Source of the DNA: Thermodesulfobacteriota bacterium
GTDB lineage: Bacteria > Desulfobacterota > Desulfocorpusculales > Desulfocorpusculum
Assembly: GCA_028275295.1 (NCBI GenBank)
Contig: JAPWUY010000015.1
Span: 1-11,792, forward strand
Direction: 5' to 3'
Length of the DNA stretch: 11,792 bases
Below are positions 6,796-11,792 of the stretch, piece after piece (the first letter of the stretch is position 1; the number at the start of each line of letters is the position of its first letter). The position numbers and the translations under genes are program-made. Below the pieces are notes generated by a model. The model was not told the DNA's origin and ran no database searches. It saw only the letters and a program-made list of their open reading frames with translations.

Positions 6796-8247
6796 TCAAT
6801 CCCTTTGGGCAAGGGTCGAATCAGCCACCTTCCCCCTGGGCAAGGCAGCTCCAGTGTGGATCTCCCTCCAAAATAGGGGTTCTTGTCTAAAAGGAAGAAA
6901 GCACATCTTGATTTCCATTGTAACGATTCTGGCTTCAAGCAACCACCCTAGGGCCCTTCGGTTACCTGGCGGAACCATGGCTGCCAGGATCGAAGGGATC
7001 AAATCCATGGCCTCCTTTTGGGATAGTTCGATGGAGGCATAGTCGATATTCGCATCGGAGGGGAAGCACCCCAGAGGAAGAGAGGGCTGAAGGCTGGTAA
7101 GCCGAGTCGCGAGATCCTGGTGGCCCTTTGGATTGGGATAAATTTTGGCTGGTATATAGAACCAAATGGGACCTTTTCCATCCATTTGGCACGCCATCCC
7201 CTCGCTACCGAGGACTGTCCTCAGCTCCCCCACTTTTTCCAGAGATTGGCCTTTTCTCACCAATCCAACCCTCACCTTCCAAAATGGCATCCAGAGGCAC
7301 CTTTCAATGGAGCCTTCATTTTCGTGAAGGGCCACCTCGTAGGGAATCTCTATCCAATTGCCCCTCTTTTCAGTCCAGAGTTTCAGGCAACCGGAGCAGA
7401 GGTGGGCTGTATCCTGGGGACGATGAGGTAGGTCCCACCCGCAATTGGGGCAACGGAATGGAACGAGCCTCAGGGCCTCCCATTCTCCAGGTTGCTCTCC
7501 AATGAGGAGCTCCCCAATCCAGCCCTCCTTCATTCCTCCCGGCCGGGAGACCCTTCCGTCCATGGCGTCTATCAGGAAGGCCTCAGCGCCATCCCTCGAG
7601 GAGATCTCCACATACCACATCGGCAAGAATACAAGGGAAAGCCTGACTCCCACTGCTCGATTCAAGACGAACTCCTTTTTTAGGCCTTTTGGTGGCTCGA
7701 CCCTCTGGCAGACCTCTCCCAGGATCTCCAGGGCTCGCTCCTTTGTGACATCCACCTGGAGGAGAGACCTGCTAGCCTTGACCTCCAGGGGTTTTAGGGT
7801 CATGGTCTGGGTTCTCACACCGAGGGTCCTGGTCTCCAGGGGAAATTTCTCCTTTGCCAGGATCGTATGATCCACGACCCTGGCTACCAGCTCCTTCGAC
7901 CATCGCCTCTGTGGGGGGAGAAAAGGGTCTTCCTCGTTTTGGTCCACGCACTCCGTGCCGAAGAACCAGCTGTAGCATCTCCCCTGAATTCTCCAGAAGG
8001 GAACGTGGAGGAGGAAGGCTTCCACTACCTTGTAATTCCTCCTCTTTTCCAAGGGCCAAGTTGTCTCAATGGATGCCCGAACCTCGGCCTGCGTCTTCAG
8101 CTTGGGCTCGAGAACGTATCTCAGGATTCCGTCTCTTCCTGCCACCAAGAGAGAGGAGCCGCAAAAGCCGCACCTGACCACATTGCATTCTTCAAGGAAG
8201 TCAAGGGGAGCAGAGCACTGGGGACACTGGATGGAGACTCTCGCCAT
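6796..8247 (-). CDS. Large protein with two zinc ribbons and repeated P-F-W motifs
   Basis: Predicted 483-residue soluble protein; not matched to a named family. Residues 8-29 form a TFIIB-like zinc ribbon (Cys8, Cys11, Cys26, Cys29; CPQC and CGFC). A second ribbon lies at 266-287 (CPNC and CSGC). The rest is strand-rich with a recurring hydrophobic P-F/M-W-x-I/V motif: HVPFWRIQG (81-89), FLPMWYVE (207-214), LWMPFWKVRV (318-327), and a degenerate CFLPFRQE (449-456). This suggests three or four copies of one fold. No membrane segment is evident. The ATG at 8247 has a weak GAAG ribosome site. It lies 66 bases after the SPFH/zinc-ribbon gene, and by position is its likely partner, comparable to zinc-ribbon YdjG beside the SPFH protein YdjI in B. 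subtilis (analogy of composition, not demonstrated homology). Function unknown. Confidence 0.82.
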   Translation of the reverse strand: MARVSIQCPQCSAPLDFLEECNVVRCGFCGSSLLVAGRDGILRYVLEPKLKTQAEVRASIETTWPLEKRRNYKVVEAFLLHVPFWRIQGRCYSWFFGTECVDQNEEDPFLPPQRRWSKELVARVVDHTILAKEKFPLETRTLGVRTQTMTLKPLEVKASRSLLQVDVTKERALEILGEVCQRVEPPKGLKKEFVLNRAVGVRLSLVFLPMWYVEISSRDGAEAFLIDAMDGRVSRPGGMKEGWIGELLIGEQPGEWEALRLVPFRCPNCGWDLPHRPQDTAHLCSGCLKLWTEKRGNWIEIPYEVALHENEGSIERCLWMPFWKVRVGLVRKGQSLEKVGELRTVLGSEGMACQMDGKGPIWFYIPAKIYPNPKGHQDLATRLTSLQPSLPLGCFPSDANIDYASIELSQKEAMDLIPSILAAMVPPGNRRALGWLLEARIVTMEIKMCFLPFRQEPLFWREIHTGAALPRGKVADSTLAQRD

Positions 8248-8313
8248 GGAACTTCTTCCACTTCACCGGGCACTTCTCTCATGGGGGATGAGGAGGAAAA
8301 AATCGGTGGCCTT

Positions 8314-9444
8314 TCACCCTTCCAGTCTTTCTCCACACTGGTTACAGAATATGGCCTCTGGCATAGCTGGGGCATTGCACTTTTTGCAGACCCTGCTCAC
8401 GCGTTCCACCTTGGCTCCGCACACCATGCAAAAGTTCGCCTCCGCTGGCAACTCCGCTCCGCAACGAAGGCAAGCATTGGCCTTCAATATCTGATTTCCG
8501 CATTGGGGACAGAAGCGCACGTCCTTGGGTATTTGTGCGAAACATTTCGGGCACTGGATGGTCTTCTGTTCTCCCTTTCCCTCTACCAGTCCCTTAAGAA
8601 GGAGGCCGGGAAGCATCAATCCCATGCCAGCCCCCACCCCAAGCCCCATTCCCGAGGCCGCGGCAGCTGCTCCCTCGGACGGACCCGCTGCACGAGAAGC
8701 CTCTTCCAACGCCTTTGCGGCCTTGAACTTGAGGAAGGCATCTAGGTTCCCAAGGGCCTGCATGGAGCTCTTCTCGTCCAGGATCTTCTGAACCTCATCG
8801 GGAGGGGTGATGCTGTTTATGAAGAGATCGAGGAGGTCCAATCCGTACTTCTCGAAGTCCTGCCTCACCCTTGTTTTGAGAAGGACCCCGAGCTCATCGT
8901 AGTGCTCTGGAAGGTCGAAAACTGACGAGAGTCTCTCCCCAAGGAGGTCGTTGAACCTCGACACTATGGCATCCCTCAAGTATTCGGAGATCCCCTCGGT
9001 TGTGTAAACCCCCTGTGTCCCCACCAAGGTGTTCACGAAAAGAAGGGGCTGGACGATCCTGAAGGTATAGCGTCCAAAGGCCCTCAACCTGATTACGCCT
9101 AGCTCCTTGTCCTTGAAGGCCACAGGATCCCTGGTCCCCCACCTCAAATGGGTGAATACCTTGAGGTTCACGAAGATTATCTCGACCCTGAAAGGGCTCT
9201 TGAAACCGAAGGGGAGGCTCAACACTTTTGTGAGAACAGGCAGATTGAGGGTCGATAGGGTATGCCTCCCAGGCCCTATGACGTCGTAGCCTTTCCCGTC
9301 TCTGAAAAAAACAGCTGCCTGATTCTCCCTCACTATCAACTGGGCGCCAAACTTTATCTCTCCAGATCCCCTCTCAGGGATCCTGTGGACCATCTCCATC
9401 CCACTTTCGTCGAACCATTCTATGACTTCGAGGAACTCGGCCAT
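8314..9444 (-). CDS. SPFH/Band 7 (YdjI-like) protein with three C-terminal zinc ribbons
   Basis: Predicted 376-residue protein. Residues 1-235 match the YdjI-type SPFH family: [20 protein letters not shown] near the start, [16 protein letters not shown] (36-51), [20 protein letters not shown] (74-93) and [12 protein letters not shown] (101-112). An Ala-rich helix and a Gly-rich hydrophobic stretch follow (264-286, [20 protein letters not shown]). Three zinc ribbons with identical CxxC-10-CxxC spacing end the protein: Cys298/301/312/315, 325/328/339/342 and 353/356/367/370. SPFH proteins oligomerise at membranes; in B. subtilis YdjI is linked to PspA in membrane-stress response (known). The ATG at 9444 follows GGAGGT at four bases. 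The in-frame extension to 9729 is a shadow of the upstream gene. It sits 13 bases after the coiled-coil gene, in the same operon. The client of the ribbons is unknown. Confidence 0.92.
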   Translation of the reverse strand: MAEFLEVIEWFDESGMEMVHRIPERGSGEIKFGAQLIVRENQAAVFFRDGKGYDVIGPGRHTLSTLNLPVLTKVLSLPFGFKSPFRVEIIFVNLKVFTHLRWGTRDPVAFKDKELGVIRLRAFGRYTFRIVQPLLFVNTLVGTQGVYTTEGISEYLRDAIVSRFNDLLGERLSSVFDLPEHYDELGVLLKTRVRQDFEKYGLDLLDLFINSITPPDEVQKILDEKSSMQALGNLDAFLKFKAAKALEEASRAAGPSEGAAAAASGMGLGVGAGMGLMLPGLLLKGLVEGKGEQKTIQCPKCFAQIPKDVRFCPQCGNQILKANACLRCGAELPAEANFCMVCGAKVERVSRVCKKCNAPAMPEAIFCNQCGERLEG

Positions 9445-9457
9445 GGGTACCTCCATT

Positions 9458-9973
9458 TCACGGCACGCTTCGCGATATGAAATCCTTTCTCTTGGCAAAA
9501 AGCTCCTGGATCTTCCTGCACTCTCCCTCCACCTCCCTGAGATGTCCGTGAAGATCCTCCAAGGGAGTGGCGCTACCCACCAGGCCCTGGGCCCTCTGCT
9601 CCAAGGACTCGATGTCCTCCAATAGATAAAGGTCGAATTGGCACAGTTTTTCGAGTTCCTCATCCCGCAACTTGACCAAATCGAATATGCCCCCGTACCC
9701 GTAACTAGCAAAACGAATTGTATCGGCAAGCTGCTGCAACATGGAGCAAATCCTATCTATCTCGGTGAGGGAGGAGATGTCCTCTGAGGACGAGACCTTT
9801 CTCTCTAGTTCTCTGAGACGGGTGAGGGCCCTATACAAACTCGAACTGAGCTTTTCTCTGACGAGTTTGTCTGTCTCCCTTCTTCTCTCCCTCTCGCGAT
9901 AGGTGCCCAACCCTGGAAGCCTAGCCATCCAAGCTTCTATCCTGTCCGAAAGGTCAGCTCTCCTGTCGTCCAT
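9458..9973 (-). CDS. Coiled-coil protein at the head of the SPFH/zinc-ribbon operon
   Basis: Predicted 171-residue soluble, highly helical protein rich in Arg, Glu and Leu. The N-terminal part ([20 protein letters not shown], then [20 protein letters not shown]) leads into heptad-like helices ([20 protein letters not shown]). A central conserved-looking block is [20 protein letters not shown] (about 90-109), followed by [20 protein letters not shown] and a charged C-terminal helix. No membrane segment, signal peptide or catalytic motif is seen. I recall similar coiled-coil proteins next to SPFH/zinc-ribbon genes, where they could play a PspA-like scaffold role, but this is inference. The ATG at 9973 follows AGGAGA at six bases. 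The longer frame to 10204 reads into low-complexity, non-coding-looking sequence and is rejected. First gene of the minus-strand operon. The family is not named with confidence. Confidence 0.82.
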   Translation of the reverse strand: MDDRRADLSDRIEAWMARLPGLGTYRERERRRETDKLVREKLSSSLYRALTRLRELERKVSSSEDISSLTEIDRICSMLQQLADTIRFASYGYGGIFDLVKLRDEELEKLCQFDLYLLEDIESLEQRAQGLVGSATPLEDLHGHLREVEGECRKIQELFAKRKDFISRSVP

Positions 9974-10007
9974 TTCTCTTCTCCTATGGGATCGAGGATT
10001 AAACCCT

Positions 10008-10013
10008 ATCATA
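10008..10013 (-). promoter_or_regulatory. Possible -10 element for the coiled-coil/SPFH operon
   Basis: TATGAT on the minus strand (10013-10008) matches the -10 consensus at 5/6 positions, about 35 bases before the ATG at 9973. No convincing -35 box is found at 16-18 bases upstream, so an activator or another sigma factor may be needed, or the call may be wrong. Confidence 0.28.
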
Positions 10014-10031
10014 CAGGATCTCCCGATACAA

Positions 10032-10096
10032 GGGCGAGCCTCGCACAACCGCTTCCCCCCAGTCTGGCCCCTTGGTCCAACGGGCGAGCCCCTCAC
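10032..10096. repeat. 15-base direct repeat with 50-base spacing in divergent region
   Basis: GGGCGAGCCTCGCAC (10032-10046) and GGGCGAGCCCCTCAC (10082-10096) match at 13 of 15 positions and are offset by exactly 50 bases, about five helical turns. The first copy also holds a short interrupted palindrome (GCGAG-C-CTCGC). They lie between the divergent operons, upstream of the minus-strand -10 candidate, so they could be paired operator sites. This may also be chance in GC-rich DNA. Confidence 0.35.
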
Positions 10097-10239
10097 GCCT
10101 GGAAGGAAGGGTTCGTCCTGAGGGATTCCTCTCTCTCCTCTCCCTAGGGCTTGGACCGGATGTCCTAGAGGCCCACTTTCGACCTCTCGATAGCAGCAGG
10201 GCATGGCCTTTCTGGAAGCTGATCGCCCAGTTCGTGGTA

Positions 10240-10266
10240 TTGAAAGGCAAACCTAGAGGGTATAAG
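10240..10266 (+). promoter_or_regulatory. Possible promoter for the dehydratase/reductase subunit genes
   Basis: TTGAAA (10240-10245) and TATAAG (10261-10266) each match the sigma70 consensus at 5/6 positions, with a short 15-base spacer. Transcription would start near 10273, about 38 bases before the ATG at 10311. The spacer contains CCTAGAGG (10252-10259), which also occurs at 10164-10171. Confidence 0.42.
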
Positions 10267-10310
10267 CTTGGCCAGGATCTCTGAAGGGCCCAAAGGAGGA
10301 GAGGCAGAAA

Positions 10311-11552
10311 ATGGAAGAGCAACTTAGCGAAGCCAGGATATTGGAACTCAAGGGGGTGCTCAAGCGTCTCACGGCAGGGGCCTCCTACAGGAGAATGTTG
10401 GCAGCCCACGAGCAGGGGCGTCCCATCTGTGTTGCGAGCGCAGCCATTCCCGTTGAGGTGCTCTATGCCATGGATGTTTACCCGGTCTTCCCGGAGAGCC
10501 TTGCGGCAATAGCTGCGGGGATAGGGAAGGCGGAGGAGTTCTTCGAGGAGGCGAAAAGAAGGGGGTTTTCACCTTCCATCTGCTCGTACACGAGGTGCGG
10601 CCTGGGAATATCCTGGTGCCAGAAATCGGCCTTTGGGCCCATACCTGAGCCGGATATTTTCATAACAGACGTCAGTGTATGTTGCCTCCACGTCACATGG
10701 TGGGCATACCTCGAAGACCACTTCCAAAAGCCCACATATTACATGGATATGCCAGCAACAGACGACCCATGGGATCCTGATTACGTCGCCTATTACGAGG
10801 CCCAGATAAAGGGAATGGTCGAGTTTGTAGAGGAAAATACTTCCGCAAAGCTCGAGCTGGACAGGCTCAAACAGGCAGTACATTATTCTGACCAGGCTGG
10901 CCTTTATTGGAAGAGGATCCTCGAGCTCCGAAAGAAAAGACCCTCTCCCGTGAGCTTCAGGAGCCTGGCAGGAGAGATTCTTCCCTTGGTCACAGCCTTG
11001 GGGGACAAGGATTGCGCCGACTTTTACCAGGCCTTGTACGAGATTTACAGGGATCAAGCCCGACAGGGCTCCTGCCCTGCCAAAGGAGGGGAGAAGTATA
11101 GGCTCATATGGAACGGAATTCCCATCTGGCACCATCTCCAGGTGATCACGTACTTCGAGGAGAAAGGGGCTAATTTCGTCTGGGAGCCATACACTGCTCT
11201 GAGCTGGGGTAATAAGACACCATCTGGCCGACTGGATCCAGAGGAGCCCTTTAGATCCCTCGCCATCAAATACACGAATGTCCTCACCAATATGCCCTTG
11301 GAGAAGCGCTTCCGCTATTTCGATGAGGCGATAAAGGAGTACAAGGTCGACGGTCTGGTAATGTTTTCCAATAGGAGTTGCAGACCCCAGTCCATAGGGC
11401 AGGATGAGGTGGTGGAGCTAGTGAGAGAAGCTCACGATTTGCCTGTTTTGATATTCGAGGGAGATCAGGCGGATCCGGAAGGATTCAACATGGCAGAGGC
11501 CAAAAATCGCATAGACGGGTTCATAGAGATTCTGGAGGCGAGAAGAAGATAA
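10311..11552 (+). CDS. 2-hydroxyacyl-CoA dehydratase / benzoyl-CoA reductase family subunit (HgdB/BcrB-like)
   Basis: Predicted 413-residue [4Fe-4S] subunit of the radical-type dehydratase/reductase family (COG1775-like), in which two related subunits receive low-potential electrons from an ATP-driven activator. Family features: AAIPVEVLYAMDVYPVFPES (44-63), the Cys motif ICSYTRCGLG (90-99, Cys91), VSVCCLHVTW (121-130, Cys124/125), NGIPIWHHL (268-276) in the second Rossmann-like half, NRSCRPQSIGQ (354-364, Cys357) and FEGDQADPEGFN (382-393). Cys91, Cys124 or Cys125, and Cys357 are the likely three cluster ligands. The RSCRP and GDQADP motifs resemble BcrB/BzdO more than classical HgdB, but the substrate cannot be assigned. 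AGGAGG lies 11 bases before the ATG, with GAGAGG closer. The partner subunit follows after 37 bases. No activator gene is in view; it may lie beyond the right edge or be shared in trans. Confidence 0.9.
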   Translation: MEEQLSEARILELKGVLKRLTAGASYRRMLAAHEQGRPICVASAAIPVEVLYAMDVYPVFPESLAAIAAGIGKAEEFFEEAKRRGFSPSICSYTRCGLGISWCQKSAFGPIPEPDIFITDVSVCCLHVTWWAYLEDHFQKPTYYMDMPATDDPWDPDYVAYYEAQIKGMVEFVEENTSAKLELDRLKQAVHYSDQAGLYWKRILELRKKRPSPVSFRSLAGEILPLVTALGDKDCADFYQALYEIYRDQARQGSCPAKGGEKYRLIWNGIPIWHHLQVITYFEEKGANFVWEPYTALSWGNKTPSGRLDPEEPFRSLAIKYTNVLTNMPLEKRFRYFDEAIKEYKVDGLVMFSNRSCRPQSIGQDEVVELVREAHDLPVLIFEGDQADPEGFNMAEAKNRIDGFIEILEARRR

Positions 11553-11589
11553 GAAACCGTTCGAGAAAGCGGAGAGGGAGAGCAGGAAG

Positions 11590-11792
11590 ATGGTCATCCA
11601 GGAGTTCCGAAACGCCTTTGAGAGAAGACACGATCTTTGCATGTCCATGAAGAGGGAGGGGAAGGGGATCATTGGCTGCTTTTACGGGGCTGTGCCAAAG
11701 GAGGTTATACATGCAGCCGGCCTAATCCCAGTCCAACTTTTGGAAGACAGAACCGAGAGGTTCGAGGAACACTCGGGGCTCCTTCCATTCCT
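11590..11792 (+). CDS. Second 2-hydroxyacyl-CoA dehydratase / benzoyl-CoA reductase family subunit, N-terminal part (runs off right edge)
   Basis: An open frame of 67 complete codons begins at the ATG at 11590 and continues past the window end. The visible part has a charged N-terminal helix (MVIQEFRNAFERRHDLCMSM) and then the family signature GIIGCFYGAVPKEVIHAAGL followed by IPVQLLEDR. The P-x-E-hhxAAGhhPV pattern is typical of the BcrC/BcrB and HgdA/HgdB subunits. The purine-rich run AGGGAGAGCAGGAAG just upstream supplies the ribosome site. No start codon exists between this ATG and the in-frame TAG upstream, so the start is well fixed. It follows the first subunit by 37 bases, as expected for the heterodimeric enzyme. 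Cluster ligands would lie beyond the edge. Confidence 0.85.
   Translation, partial: MVIQEFRNAFERRHDLCMSMKREGKGIIGCFYGAVPKEVIHAAGLIPVQLLEDRTERFEEHSGLLPF

Larger units (their letters stand above)
9974..10310. other. Divergent intergenic region between SPFH operon and dehydratase/reductase genes
   Basis: 337 bases without a supported gene. It contains the candidate promoters for both directions, the 50-base-spaced direct repeat, a CCCTAGGG palindrome (10142-10149) and two CCTAGAGG copies (10164-10171, 10252-10259). A plus-strand frame starting with TTG at 10072 has no ribosome site and is not called. Confidence 0.6.

Noticed and set aside
7867..8745. Plus-strand open frame of 292 codons across the zinc-ribbon genes
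   Set aside because: Antisense to two recognisable zinc-ribbon genes; it has no ribosome site and no motif.
9445..9729. N-terminal extension of the SPFH protein upstream of 9444
   Set aside because: It overlaps the coiled-coil gene in another frame, is Trp/Arg/Ser-rich, and the GGAGGT site precedes 9444.
9974..10204. N-terminal extension of the coiled-coil protein
   Set aside because: Pro/Gly/Arg-rich without helical pattern; AGGAGA at six bases supports the ATG at 9973.
1..11792. CRISPR arrays, tRNA/rRNA genes, insertion sequences, attachment sites
   Set aside because: Read through on both strands; no regularly spaced repeats, cloverleaf-like sequence, transposase motif or terminal inverted repeats were seen.

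Overview
The window looks like a chromosomal stretch from an anaerobic bacterium, most plausibly a Desulfobacterota/deltaproteobacterial-type sulfate reducer or syntroph. This is inferred from gene content only: an acyl-CoA dehydrogenase next to an XRE-cupin regulator, and a pair of 2-hydroxyacyl-CoA dehydratase/benzoyl-CoA reductase-type subunits. The DNA is moderately GC-rich, arginine is often encoded by AGG/AGA, most starts have strong AGGAGG-type ribosome sites, and genes are tightly packed with 1-4 base stop/start overlaps. No rRNA, tRNA, CRISPR array, insertion sequence or convincing intrinsic terminator was seen.

Layout. (1) 3101 down to 1, minus strand: a probable four-gene operon of a MltD-like lytic transglycosylase with LysM, an XRE-HTH/cupin regulator, an acyl-CoA dehydrogenase, and the first 35 codons of an unrecognised protein running off the left edge. 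(2) 3102-3472: a divergent promoter region with a possible promoter on each strand and a 22-base inverted repeat. (3) 3473-5424, plus strand: a two-gene unit joined by an ATGA overlap, encoding a GXGXG-type repeat (predicted beta-helix) protein and a lipoprotein with three Ig-like modules. (4) 9973 down to 5391, minus strand: a five-ORF unit of a coiled-coil protein, an SPFH/YdjI-like protein with three zinc ribbons, a two-zinc-ribbon protein with repeated P-F-W motifs, and an RsmB/RsmF-like rRNA cytosine-C5 methyltransferase whose PUA-like C-terminal part sits in a separate, +1-shifted ORF. The last ORF overlaps the 3' end of the lipoprotein gene by 34 bases, tail to tail. (5) 9974-10310: a second divergent promoter region, with a 15-base direct repeat at exactly 50-base spacing. 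(6) 10311 to the right edge, plus strand: two subunits of the HgdB/BcrB-BcrC dehydratase/reductase family, the second cut by the window end.

How they may work together. The acyl-CoA dehydrogenase and the dehydratase/reductase subunits fit anaerobic acyl-CoA or aromatic-CoA metabolism, with the XRE-cupin protein as a possible local regulator. The coiled-coil/SPFH/zinc-ribbon trio recalls the Bacillus subtilis pspA-ydjGHI membrane-stress operon in composition, and is the best candidate here for a little-described system. The GXGXG-protein/lipoprotein pair is the second candidate.
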